NCBI GenBank assembly: GCA_018223415.1
Contig: JAGTTQ010000001.1
Coordinates: 2,453,865 to 2,517,864, forward strand
Origin: Eubacteriaceae bacterium Marseille-Q4139
GTDB taxonomy: Bacteria > Bacillota > Clostridia > Lachnospirales > Lachnospiraceae
DNA: 64,000 bases
Direction: 5' to 3'
Part shown: positions 42,162 through 50,372 of the stretch, piece by piece
Layout: every line of letters begins with the position of its first letter
How positions within the stretch are numbered: the stretch's first letter is position 1
The notes under the pieces: model-generated
What the model saw: the letters and a program-made list of their open reading frames with translations, nothing else
The model's database searches: none
What the model was told of the DNA's origin: nothing
Translations under genes and position numbers: made by a program

Positions 42162-43444
42162 AAGAATGTACCTCCCTTCAGGGCCTTAGCAGGTATATGC
42201 AGGGTGAAGACGGCGCCCTTTCCTGGTTCTGACTCCACGCCGATGGCGCCGCCGAATTTTTCTTCCACGGTCATTTTGACGCCGCAAAGGCCGACTCCCC
42301 GGTAAATGTTTCCGGTTTCCTGATTGAATTTGGTGGAATAGCCCATTTTGAAAATATTGGGCAGATGGCGCGGCGAAATGCCGGGGCCGGAGTCGATGAC
42401 CGTGAAAATGACGGTATCGCCGTCGATGTGCTCCCGGAGAGAGACGGTTCCTGTGCTCTTTTTTGAGGCGATGGCCTCAACGGCGTTTGTCACCAGGTTT
42501 TTTAACACGGCCATCAGGGCATAGTGCTCCCCGGTGACGAAATTATCCTGGCAGGAAAAATCCAAAGAAAGCCGCAGCCCCAGGCTTTCCGACATCCGAT
42601 GAGTCGTCTCCTCCAGGATGCGGAAGATGTCTTTAAGCTCCATCTGCTTTTCATCGTACTCGGCGGAGATTTCCTGTTCGATGCCCTGGATAATCCGCAT
42701 ATAGTCCTTTTTGATTTCATGAACGTCGCGGGCAATGGAAAGGGCCGTCCGCCTGGTTTCCTCCGGCACGTCAAGCCCCTGGAGCGTCTCGTAAAGCCGG
42801 TAGGCGCCGCTCATGATGGACTCGATTTCCTCAGAATTTTTCCGCATAAAGTAGACTTCATTTTTTAAATTGGCCGTCATGAGGAACAGGCGGCGATACC
42901 TGTCTTCGTGCTCGGTGCGGGAGAGAAGGGCCCGGTACTGGGCCTCGGCAGTCAGGCAGAGGCCGGCAAGGAGCGTGCGGAAAACGGCGATGAAAAAGAG
43001 GGAACCGGCCGTGAAGAAAAAGGGCACGTAGCCGGTTAAAAGCTCCTGAAGGGTGAGCTCCGCCAGATTGGAGAGAAAATCACAGAGCAGGATGGCGGGA
43101 AACAGCCGCTTCCAGCCTGCCGTATATTTGCTTTTTATGAACAGCCGGAAAAGCAGGCCGTAAACCAGATAAAAAAGCGAGCCGGGAACCAGAAAAAGGA
43201 CGGCTTTCCCCGGCAGGCTCCCAAGGGCAAAGAAGAGCAGGGCAGCCCGGACGAAGAAAACCATGACGGCTGTGGCCGCACAGGTTTTTACGGTTCCGGC
43301 GCTTTTTCCGATGGTCATGAGCAGGACAGGAAGGAGAAGGACAGAGGCAGAAACGCGGAAGTTGGGCGTAAAAAGATTCCAGTAAAGCTGCGAAGATGCG
43401 GCGACGACGGTGCCTGTCAGTAAAATGCGTTTCCGGTTTCCCAT
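42158..43444 (-). CDS. Sensor histidine kinase, GlnK/DcuS-like
   Basis: 428 residues. Six hydrophobic helices in the first 175 residues form an unusual multi-span membrane sensor, followed by a dimerisation helix region and an HATPase domain (N box N-L-V-T-N-A-V-E-A, D-S-G-P-G-I, then G-V-G-L-C-G-V-K). The H-box is not of the classic H-E-x-R-T-P type; a candidate His is in D-V-H-E-I-K-K-D-Y. It resembles the YcbA (GlnK) group that senses glutamine or glutamate. GGAGGGA is the ribosome binding site. Confidence 0.85.
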   Translation of the reverse strand: MGNRKRILLTGTVVAASSQLYWNLFTPNFRVSASVLLLPVLLMTIGKSAGTVKTCAATAVMVFFVRAALLFFALGSLPGKAVLFLVPGSLFYLVYGLLFRLFIKSKYTAGWKRLFPAILLCDFLSNLAELTLQELLTGYVPFFFTAGSLFFIAVFRTLLAGLCLTAEAQYRALLSRTEHEDRYRRLFLMTANLKNEVYFMRKNSEEIESIMSGAYRLYETLQGLDVPEETRRTALSIARDVHEIKKDYMRIIQGIEQEISAEYDEKQMELKDIFRILEETTHRMSESLGLRLSLDFSCQDNFVTGEHYALMAVLKNLVTNAVEAIASKKSTGTVSLREHIDGDTVIFTVIDSGPGISPRHLPNIFKMGYSTKFNQETGNIYRGVGLCGVKMTVEEKFGGAIGVESEPGKGAVFTLHIPAKALKGGTFF

Positions 43445-43584
43445 GGCTCCCTCCTGAATATGTTCATAAGTCTGCCTAAAATCATACGGTACGCCGGGAA
43501 AAATGTCAATGCGGATGCTTAAGATTCTTTCCTTTTCACGGCGGAAAACATGAAAAAATAAAGCGGAAATTTGAGATTTTTGTA

Positions 43585-43613
43585 TTGTAAGAAACCAGCC
43601 GGTAGATTATAAT
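43585..43613 (+). promoter_or_regulatory. Promoter of the aminotransferase gene
   Basis: TTGTAA, a 17-base spacer and a perfect TATAAT lie 80 bases ahead of the start. Confidence 0.75.
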
Positions 43614-43692
43614 GAAGTTATGAGAAAGAGTTGTTCCGGGAGACTATCGGGGCAGCGGAAACTATGTGATGCAAATTTGAGGAGGAAAGAAC

Positions 43693-44973
43693 ATGAAACC
43701 TTATCATGAAATGTCGAAAGAAGAGCTTGCGTCCTTAAAGGAGCAGCTTACGGCTGTTTACAAGGAGTACCAGGGAAAGAACCTGAAGCTCAACATGGCC
43801 CGCGGAAAGCCAAGCTCCGAGCAGCTTGACCTCTCCATGCCGATGCTTGACGTTTTAAACAGCAAGAGCGACTATATGAGCGTAGACGGTGACTGCAGAA
43901 ACTACGGCGTCCTGACAGGAATCCAGGAGGCAAAGGAACTCATGGGCGGAATGATGGATGCTCCGGCTGAGAACATCATCATGTACGGAAGCTCGAGCCT
44001 TACGTTAATGTACGATACCGTATCCCGTTCCTATTCCCACGGCGTTATGGGAAATACCCCGTGGTGCAAGTTAGACAAGGTGAAATTCCTCTGCCCGGTT
44101 CCGGGATATGACAGACATTTCGCAATCACCGAATACTTCGGTGTCGAGATGATCAACATCCCGCTTCATGACGACGGCCCGGACATGGACATGGTAGAGC
44201 AGTACGTCAACAACGATGAGAGCGTAAAGGGTATCTGGTGCGTGCCGCTTTACTCCAACCCGAGCGGACAGTCCTATTCGGATGAAGTAGTAAAACGCTT
44301 CGCAAACCTGAAACCGGCGGCAAAAGATTTCCGTATTTACTGGGATAACGCTTACTGCGTACATCACCTGTATCCGGATCATCCGGATCATGTGCTGGAT
44401 ATCCTCTCCGAGTGCGAGAAGGCAGGAAACCCGGATATGGTTTACAAGTTCGGTTCCACGTCCAAGGTGACGTTCCCGGGCGCAGGTATCTCCGCCATTG
44501 CCACCTCCAAGGCAAACATCGAGGATATCAAGAAGCAGATGAACAACCAGTTAATCAGCCACGACAAGATGAACCAGCTCCGTCATGTGAAATTCTTCGG
44601 AAACGTAGAAGGCTTAAAGGCCCATATGGCAAAGCATGCTGACATTCTCCGTCCGAGATTCGAGGCTGTTGACGAGATTTTAAATAAAGAGCTTAAGGGT
44701 CTGGAGATCGGAACCTGGACGAAGCCCAACGGCGGCTACTTCGTATCCTTCAACGCCATGGACGGCTGTGCCAAGGCCATCGTTTCCAAGTGCAAGGAGG
44801 CAGGCGTTGTCATGACAGGCGCAGGCGCTACATATCCTTACGGAAAGGATCCGCACGACAGCAATATCCGTATTGCCCCGTCCTTCCCGACGCTTGACGA
44901 GTTAAAGCAGGCCGCAGAGATCTTCTGCGTATGCGTGAAGCTTGTAAGTGTTGAGAAGCTTCTCGAGGCATAA
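43693..44973 (+). CDS. Aspartate aminotransferase, class Ic
   Basis: 426 residues with GAGGAGGAAAG before the start. It belongs to the PLP fold type I group often annotated as an aminotransferase class I/II or MocR-like domain and characterised as subgroup Ic aspartate aminotransferase. Visible sites: L-N-M-A-R-G-K-P-S near the N-terminus, the pre-Lys N-P-S-G and the internal aldimine Lys in F-G-S-T-S-K-V-T-F-P-G-A-G, and R-I-A-P-S-F-P near the end. It interconverts aspartate/oxaloacetate with glutamate/2-oxoglutarate. The codon usage looks strongly biased, suggesting high expression. Confidence 0.88.
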   Translation: MKPYHEMSKEELASLKEQLTAVYKEYQGKNLKLNMARGKPSSEQLDLSMPMLDVLNSKSDYMSVDGDCRNYGVLTGIQEAKELMGGMMDAPAENIIMYGSSSLTLMYDTVSRSYSHGVMGNTPWCKLDKVKFLCPVPGYDRHFAITEYFGVEMINIPLHDDGPDMDMVEQYVNNDESVKGIWCVPLYSNPSGQSYSDEVVKRFANLKPAAKDFRIYWDNAYCVHHLYPDHPDHVLDILSECEKAGNPDMVYKFGSTSKVTFPGAGISAIATSKANIEDIKKQMNNQLISHDKMNQLRHVKFFGNVEGLKAHMAKHADILRPRFEAVDEILNKELKGLEIGTWTKPNGGYFVSFNAMDGCAKAIVSKCKEAGVVMTGAGATYPYGKDPHDSNIRIAPSFPTLDELKQAAEIFCVCVKLVSVEKLLEA

Positions 44974-45010
44974 AACCCAAATTTGCCATTTGACTTTACA
45001 CAGACATAAA

Positions 45011-45063
45011 ACGAACAGAATGCCGGCCCCGGAAACGGGATGCCGGCATTCTGTTCGTTTTTT
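45011..45063 (+). terminator. Very strong terminator after the aminotransferase gene
   Basis: A perfect 17-bp stem (45011-45027 with 45042-45058) is followed by six T. Confidence 0.95.
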
Positions 45064-45131
45064 GTTCCACAGGAAAGGCTGCCTGCCGCTTGCGGGATTC
45101 TTTTTTCCGTGCAGACATACCCATAAGTCCC

Positions 45132-45160
45132 TTTACATTTTCCGCGGGCTATACTAAAAT
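45132..45160 (+). promoter_or_regulatory. Promoter of the gtrA operon with a 5'-terminal hairpin
   Basis: TTTACA, a 17-base spacer and TAAAAT are followed, at the expected transcription start, by a hairpin GGAGTCAAAA-AGTA-TTTTGACTCC at 45167-45190. Confidence 0.6.
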
Positions 45161-45225
45161 AATGTAGGAGTCAAAAAGTATTTTGACTCCCATAATACCG
45201 GATTTATCAGAAAATGGGGAAAACT

Positions 45226-45651
45226 ATGAAAGATACAAAAGGAAAGCAGGCACTGCTTAAAGAAGGCGGCGTGTATCTGATTTTCGGCGTGCTGACGACT
45301 GCCGTGGATTACGCCATATCCAACTATCTTTTTTATATGGCAGGAATGGGAGCCGTTTTTTCCCAGACGATTGCCTGGATCGCGGCTGTGCTGTTCGCCT
45401 TCGTGACGAACAAATGGTGGGTGTTTCACAGCAGGACTTTAGAGCCTGCGGCCGTGTGGCGGGAGTTTGTCTCCTTTGTGGCCTGCCGGATTGCCACGTT
45501 TCTTTTTAACCTGGTGGCCGTCGCCGTCATGGTGGACTGGATGAAGATTGACTTTTTCATCAGCAAGCTGGTGATCTCCGTGGCCGTCGTGGTTTTAAAT
45601 TATGTGTTCAGCAAAATTTTGATCTTTGCCAAAAAGAATGACGAAAAATAA
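45226..45651 (+). CDS. GtrA family membrane protein
   Basis: 141 residues from the ATG at 45226 (GGGGAAAA upstream); an ATG four codons earlier is possible. Four membrane helices of the GtrA fold are visible, with Y-L-I-F-G-V-L-T-T-A-V-D-Y at the start and T-N-K-W-W-V-F in the middle. GtrA and GtcA proteins flip polyprenyl-phosphate sugars across the membrane. It lies ahead of the yfhO-like gene, as expected for a glycosylation route in which GtrB loads the carrier, GtrA flips it and YfhO transfers the sugar. Confidence 0.9.
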   Translation: MKDTKGKQALLKEGGVYLIFGVLTTAVDYAISNYLFYMAGMGAVFSQTIAWIAAVLFAFVTNKWWVFHSRTLEPAAVWREFVSFVACRIATFLFNLVAVAVMVDWMKIDFFISKLVISVAVVVLNYVFSKILIFAKKNDEK

Positions 45652-45666
45652 AAGGAGTATTCCTTG

Positions 45667-48600
45667 ATGGAACAGAATGATATAAAGAAAATTTCCGAGG
45701 AAATGGAAGAGATCCTGGGAGCCGCGGGGGCCGGCAGGCCAAAGTCCCCTCGGAAGCCGGAGGAAGCCGGAGAGGACTTCTGGCTGGATGATGCCATGGA
45801 TCCCTTTGATATGGAGGCGTTTGAGAAAGAGGCAGCGGCATTCTCCGAAGAGGGGATGCTATCCCGAAAGGATTCGGCCGGAGCCGGTGAGGAGCCGTCT
45901 GTCCGCGAGTCTATGGCTGCTTCCGATGGGGAGCCGTCTGTCCGCGAGGTTATGGCTGCTTCCAATGGTGAGCCGTCTGTCCGCGAAGTTACGGCTGCTT
46001 CGAACGCAGAGCCGCCCGTCCGCGAAACCATGGCCGGATCCAGCGCAGAGCCGTCCGCGCCCGAAGCCTCGTCTGCTTTCGGCGCAGAGCCGTCTGCCCC
46101 GGAGGAGACGGCCGCCGTCCCGCCTTCTGCCGCCTCCCAGGCGTCAAAATCCAGAAGGCGTGGAAATCCTGTGAAAACGAAGGAGGACGCGTCCATCGTC
46201 CGCCCCGGCGACGGGCTTCTTGTGGCGTTTTTTGTGCCGATAGTCATCATGCTCATCATCTACGCCCAGCGGGGGATTTTCCCCTTTGGAGAAGAGAGTT
46301 TCCTGCGTACCGACATGTACCACCAGTATGCGCCGTTTTTCTCCGAATTTCAGTATAAACTGAGAACCGGCGGCAGCCTGCTTTACAGCTGGGACGTAGG
46401 CATGGGCGTCAACTTTGCGGCCCTCTATGCTTACTATCTGGCAAGTCCGTTAAACTGGCTGATTTTACTCTGCCCGAAGGCCTATATCATCGAATTCATG
46501 ACGTACATGATCGTCATAAAGACGGGCCTTGCAGGCTTAAGCTTTGCCTGGTATTTAAAGAAGCACTGCCGGACGAGTACCATCGGAATCGGCATGTTCG
46601 GGATTTTTTATGCCCTTTCCGGCTACATGGCCGCATATAGCTGGAATATCATGTGGTTAGACTGCATCCTGCTGTTTCCGCTCATTGTCCTGGGGCTTGA
46701 GAGGCTCGTAAAGCGCGGCCGCGGCTTTTTATACTGCCTGACGTTAGGACTTTCGATCCTTTCCAATTATTATATCTCCATCATGACGTGCATTTTCCTG
46801 GTGCTTTACTTCATTGCGCTGTTAATTCTGGAGCGGCCTGGGAAATTTAAGAAATACGCGATGGCATGCCTGCGGTTTGCCGTCTACTCGCTGCTCGCCG
46901 GAGGGCTGGCGGCCATCGTCCTGCTGCCGGAGATTTTCGCCCTTCAGGCTACGGCTTCGGGGAATTTCACCTTCCCGTCCGCCTGGAGTTCCTATTTCTC
47001 CATCTTCGACATGATCGCCCGCCATATCGGGAACGTACAGTCGGAAATCGGGCTGGATCACTGGCCGAATATCTACTGCGGCGTGGCCGTGCTGATGTTT
47101 TTCCTCATGTACCTGGCCTGCCGGAAAATATCCGTGAAGGAGAAGAGCGTTTACTGCGGCCTGCTGCTGATCTTTTTCGCCAGCTTCTCCATCAACGTCT
47201 TAAATTTCATCTGGCACGGCTTCCATTACCCCAACAGCCTGCCGTGCAGACAGTCGTTTATCTATATCTTTTTGATGCTGTTTATCTGCTTCCGGGCATT
47301 TCTGCACTTAAAAACCATGCCCCGGAGCCATGTGGCGGCCTCCTTTTGGGGCGCAGTCTGCTTCGTCCTTCTGGCGGAAAAGCTGGTGGAGCAGGAGCAC
47401 TTCCACTTTGCGGTTTACTATGCGGCGATCCTGTTTTTGTCCATTTACACAGGGCTCATCTACATGTACCGGCGCGGAAGGCGCGGCCTGGCCGTGTTTC
47501 TGGCGCTGACGGTGGTGTCGGTGGAAGCGGCCGTCAACATGACGGTCACGAGCGTGACGACGACGAGCCGGACGGCCTATACGGCCGACAATGAGGATGT
47601 GAGGTTCCTGGCGGAGACGCTCCAGCCGGCGGAGGACTTTTACCGGGTGGAGAAGAAGACGCGGAAGACGAAAAACGACGGGGCATGGATGAATTTCCCG
47701 TCCGTCTCCCTGTTTTCGTCCACGGCCAACGCAGATCTCACGAAATTTTTCAAGCGCATGGGCTGTGAGGCGTCCACGAACGCTTACAGCATCACCGGCA
47801 GCACGCCGCTCGTGGACATGCTGCTGTCCGTCCGCTATGCGCTGTATTCCGAGCGGATGGAAAACACGGATATCATGATGTATCTCAGAGAATCCGGGGA
47901 GACATACCTTTACGAAAATATTTACACGCTGCCCTTGGGCTTTGTTGTCCCGTCGGATCTGGAAGAAAACTGGCTGTACCAGATGGACAACCCGGCGGAC
48001 GTGCAGAACGACCTCTGCGGCGTGCTTGGCTCCGATCCTGTGCTGGCGCTTGTGGACGGAGAGATGACGGGAAACACCTACCGATTTACGGCAGACATCA
48101 CAGGCGAATATTACGCCTATGTGGCAAATAAGCAGGTGAAGGACGTGAAGGCGTCCCTGCCCACGGGCCAGAAGAGCTTTTCCAACACGGACAGGGGATA
48201 TTTCCTGGAGCTTGGCACCATTGCCGACGGAAACGAAGTGACGTTTACGGCCGGCCAGACAGGCGAACAGTTAAATGTCTTCGTCTACCGGTTTTCCGAG
48301 AGGGCGTTCATCTCCGTCTATGAAAAATTAAACGAGATGCCCATGCACCTTACAAGCTGGACCGATACGGAGCTTTCCGGAACCGTCGATGCGGCGGAGG
48401 CCGGTATGTTTCTTACGACAATCCCTTACGACGAGGGCTGGACGGTGACGGTGGACGGGGAGCCGGCCGTGACGAAGAAGGCGTTCGAGGCCTTTCTGGC
48501 CCTGGATCTTCCCGAGGGACAGCATGAAATCCATTTTTCCTATTTCCCGAAGGGCTTAAAGGGCGGCATGATCCTTACAGGCGCCTCAGCCGCGGTTCTG

Positions 48601-48672
48601 CTGCTTTTATATCTGATCCGCAGACAGACGGATAAACAAGACAAAAAAGATACAAGGAGGACAAATCCATGA
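45667..48672 (+). CDS. YfhO family membrane glycosyltransferase-like protein
   Basis: 1001 residues from the ATG at 45667 (AAAAGGAG upstream). A cytoplasmic N-terminal extension of about 175 residues contains six imperfect 13-residue repeats (E-P-S-V-R-E-x-M-A-A-S-x-G). About twelve membrane helices between 178 and 620 follow (F-R-T-D-M-Y-H-Q-Y-A-P-F, Y-S-W-D-V-G-M-G near the first loop) and a large extracytoplasmic C-terminal part, then a final helix. YfhO of Bacillus transfers GlcNAc onto lipoteichoic acid. It overlaps argH by four bases. Confidence 0.9.
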   Translation: MEQNDIKKISEEMEEILGAAGAGRPKSPRKPEEAGEDFWLDDAMDPFDMEAFEKEAAAFSEEGMLSRKDSAGAGEEPSVRESMAASDGEPSVREVMAASNGEPSVREVTAASNAEPPVRETMAGSSAEPSAPEASSAFGAEPSAPEETAAVPPSAASQASKSRRRGNPVKTKEDASIVRPGDGLLVAFFVPIVIMLIIYAQRGIFPFGEESFLRTDMYHQYAPFFSEFQYKLRTGGSLLYSWDVGMGVNFAALYAYYLASPLNWLILLCPKAYIIEFMTYMIVIKTGLAGLSFAWYLKKHCRTSTIGIGMFGIFYALSGYMAAYSWNIMWLDCILLFPLIVLGLERLVKRGRGFLYCLTLGLSILSNYYISIMTCIFLVLYFIALLILERPGKFKKYAMACLRFAVYSLLAGGLAAIVLLPEIFALQATASGNFTFPSAWSSYFSIFDMIARHIGNVQSEIGLDHWPNIYCGVAVLMFFLMYLACRKISVKEKSVYCGLLLIFFASFSINVLNFIWHGFHYPNSLPCRQSFIYIFLMLFICFRAFLHLKTMPRSHVAASFWGAVCFVLLAEKLVEQEHFHFAVYYAAILFLSIYTGLIYMYRRGRRGLAVFLALTVVSVEAAVNMTVTSVTTTSRTAYTADNEDVRFLAETLQPAEDFYRVEKKTRKTKNDGAWMNFPSVSLFSSTANADLTKFFKRMGCEASTNAYSITGSTPLVDMLLSVRYALYSERMENTDIMMYLRESGETYLYENIYTLPLGFVVPSDLEENWLYQMDNPADVQNDLCGVLGSDPVLALVDGEMTGNTYRFTADITGEYYAYVANKQVKDVKASLPTGQKSFSNTDRGYFLELGTIADGNEVTFTAGQTGEQLNVFVYRFSERAFISVYEKLNEMPMHLTSWTDTELSGTVDAAEAGMFLTTIPYDEGWTVTVDGEPAVTKKAFEAFLALDLPEGQHEIHFSYFPKGLKGGMILTGASAAVLLLLYLIRRQTDKQDKKDTRRTNP
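45892..46125 (+). repeat. Coding minisatellite: six 39-base repeats in the yfhO-like gene
   Basis: The unit encodes E-P-S-V-R-E-x-M-A-A-S-x-G and keeps the frame. The first three copies are nearly identical and the last three degenerate, which is the pattern of a growing and decaying tandem array. Confidence 0.8.
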
Positions 48673-50042
48673 AGCTTTGGGGAGGACGATTTACAAAAGA
48701 GACAGACGCGCTTGTCCACAATTTCAACGAATCCATTTCCTTTGACCAGAAATTTTACCGCCAGGACATCCGGGGCAGCATTGCCCATGTGACGATGCTG
48801 GCAAAGCAGGGCATTTTAAGCGCAGAAGATAAGGAGGCCATCGTTTCCGGCCTTGAGGGGATTTTAAGCGACCTGGAAACCGGCCGCCTGGAAATCACGA
48901 CGGAGTACGAGGACATCCATTCCTTTGTGGAAGCGACGTTAATCGAGCGGATCGGCGAGGCCGGAAAGCGCCTGCACACGGGGCGCAGCCGAAACGACCA
49001 GGTGGCGCTTGACATGAAGCTCTACACCAGGGACGAGATCGACGAGCTGGACGGGCTTTTAAAGGGGCTTCTTTCCGAACTTCTGACACTCATGGAGGAC
49101 AATCTCCACACGTATATGCCGGGTTTTACCCATCTCCAGAAGGCACAGCCCGTGACCTTATCCCACCACCTCGGCGCGTATTATGAGATGTTCCGCCGTG
49201 ACAGGGGACGTCTCCTTGATATCCGGAAGCGGATGAATGTCTGCCCCCTTGGCTCCGGCGCCCTGGCCGGTACCACCTATCCCCTCGACCGGGAATACAC
49301 AGCAGAGCTCCTTGGCTTTGACGGCCCCACCTTAAACAGCATGGATTCCGTCTCCGACCGGGATTACCTGATCGAGCTTCTTTCGGCACTCTCCATCATT
49401 GCCATGCATTTAAGCCGGTTCTCCGAGGAGATCATCATCTGGAACAGCAACGAGTATCAGTTTGTGGAGATGGACGATTCTTACAGCACCGGAAGCAGCA
49501 TCATGCCCCAGAAGAAGAACCCGGATATCGCCGAGTTAATCCGCGGGAAAGCCGGCCGCGTCTACGGCGCGCTCATGTCTCTCCTTACGGTGATGAAGGG
49601 GATCCCGCTGGCTTACGATAAGGATCTCCAGGAGGACAAGGAGCTGACCTTTGACGCCATCGACACGGTGAAGGGGTGCCTGCTCCTGTTTACAGGCATG
49701 GTTTCTTCCATGACCTTCAGGAAAGATAAAATGGAGGCCAGCGCAAAGCGCGGCTTTACGAACGCCACGGATGCTGCCGACTATCTGGTGAACCACGGCG
49801 TGCCGTTCCGCGATGCCCACGGCATCATCGGCCAGCTTGTCCTCATGGCGATAAACGAAGGGAAATCCCTGGATGAACTGAGCCTTTCGGAGTACAAGTC
49901 TGTCTGCCCGGTATTTGAAGAAGATATTTATGAGGCAATTTCCATGAAAACATGCGTGGAGAAGCGCACCACCATCGGGGCGCCAGGCGCCGATGCCATG
50001 AAGCGTGTCCTTGAAATTTATAAGAAAGAGCTGGAAGCGTAG
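48669..50042 (+). CDS. argH: Argininosuccinate lyase
   Basis: 457 residues. M-K-L-W-G-G-R-F at the start, R-S-R-N-D-Q-V-A near residue 110 and the lyase signature G-S-S-I-M-P-Q-K-K-N-P near residue 280 identify it. It splits argininosuccinate into arginine and fumarate. AAGGAGGA precedes the ATG, which overlaps the end of the yfhO-like gene. argG is not nearby, and coupling to surface genes is unusual. Confidence 0.96.
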   Translation: MKLWGGRFTKETDALVHNFNESISFDQKFYRQDIRGSIAHVTMLAKQGILSAEDKEAIVSGLEGILSDLETGRLEITTEYEDIHSFVEATLIERIGEAGKRLHTGRSRNDQVALDMKLYTRDEIDELDGLLKGLLSELLTLMEDNLHTYMPGFTHLQKAQPVTLSHHLGAYYEMFRRDRGRLLDIRKRMNVCPLGSGALAGTTYPLDREYTAELLGFDGPTLNSMDSVSDRDYLIELLSALSIIAMHLSRFSEEIIIWNSNEYQFVEMDDSYSTGSSIMPQKKNPDIAELIRGKAGRVYGALMSLLTVMKGIPLAYDKDLQEDKELTFDAIDTVKGCLLLFTGMVSSMTFRKDKMEASAKRGFTNATDAADYLVNHGVPFRDAHGIIGQLVLMAINEGKSLDELSLSEYKSVCPVFEEDIYEAISMKTCVEKRTTIGAPGADAMKRVLEIYKKELEA

Positions 50043-50054
50043 AAGATGCGACGA

Positions 50055-50096
50055 GGGCCACAGACAAATCTGCAGGTTTTGATTTGTCTGCGGCCC
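50055..50096. terminator. Long hairpin after argH
   Basis: GGGCC plus CAGACAAATC at 50055-50070 pair with GATTTGTCTG plus GGCCC at 50081-50096 with one mismatch. No T-run follows on the plus strand, so its termination strength is doubtful. Confidence 0.55.
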
Positions 50097-50167
50097 CCGT
50101 GTCATATTTAGAGAAGGAAGGCCAACTAATGGCCTCAAAAATAAGAAAATGTCATAAGTAAATAAAG

Positions 50168-50215
50168 TTAATCGGTCGGTTCACAGTTTTCCCAGAGATC
50201 TTTAATTTCCATCAT
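50168..50215 (-). CDS. Possible 15-residue peptide divergent from the LysR gene
   Basis: ATG ATG at 50215 opens a 15-codon frame ending in TAA. GGGGTGA stands six bases upstream and a promoter lies about 70 bases further up. The peptide (M-M-E-I-K-D-L-W-E-N-C-E-P-T-D) is acidic with one Cys and one Trp. A frame this short can occur by chance; the case rests on the signals around it and the place where a LysR target usually lies. Confidence 0.25.
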   Translation of the reverse strand: MMEIKDLWENCEPTD

Positions 50216-50283
50216 CCCATGTCACCCCTTTGAATTTGTAAACAGCCTCAGCCGTTTCTGAGGTATTTCCTGATTGCGAGTAT

Positions 50284-50311
50284 AGTGTAACACCAGATAA
50301 TATAATTGTAA
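50284..50311 (-). promoter_or_regulatory. Divergent promoter toward the tiny ORF
   Basis: On the minus strand TTACAA (50311-50306), 16 bases and TACACT (50289-50284). Its -35 hexamer occupies the same six bases as the -35 of the LysR promoter. Confidence 0.5.
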
Positions 50312-50334
50312 AATGTTTATTTGTTTGATATAAT
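50306..50334 (+). promoter_or_regulatory. Promoter of the LysR gene
   Basis: TTGTAA, a 17-base spacer and a perfect TATAAT, 39 bases ahead of the start codon, in a very AT-rich stretch. Confidence 0.7.
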
Positions 50335-50372
50335 GTAAATAAATAATAACATTTATGACGAGGGCAGGCCAT

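Larger units (their letters stand above)
50097..50372. other. Intergenic region with divergent promoters and a tiny ORF
   Basis: Besides the LysR promoter this stretch holds, on the minus strand, a promoter, a hairpin CCTCAG/CTGAGG (50246-50263), a 15-codon ORF (50168-50215) and a hairpin AGGCCA/TGGCCT (50119-50135) followed in the minus direction by a pyrimidine tract. That would make a transcript of about 170 bases: a small RNA or a peptide-coding gene. Confidence 0.45.

Noticed and set aside
45892..46125. CRISPR-like repeat array
   Set aside because: The repeats are contiguous without spacers and lie in frame in a protein gene. No CRISPR array was seen anywhere in the window.
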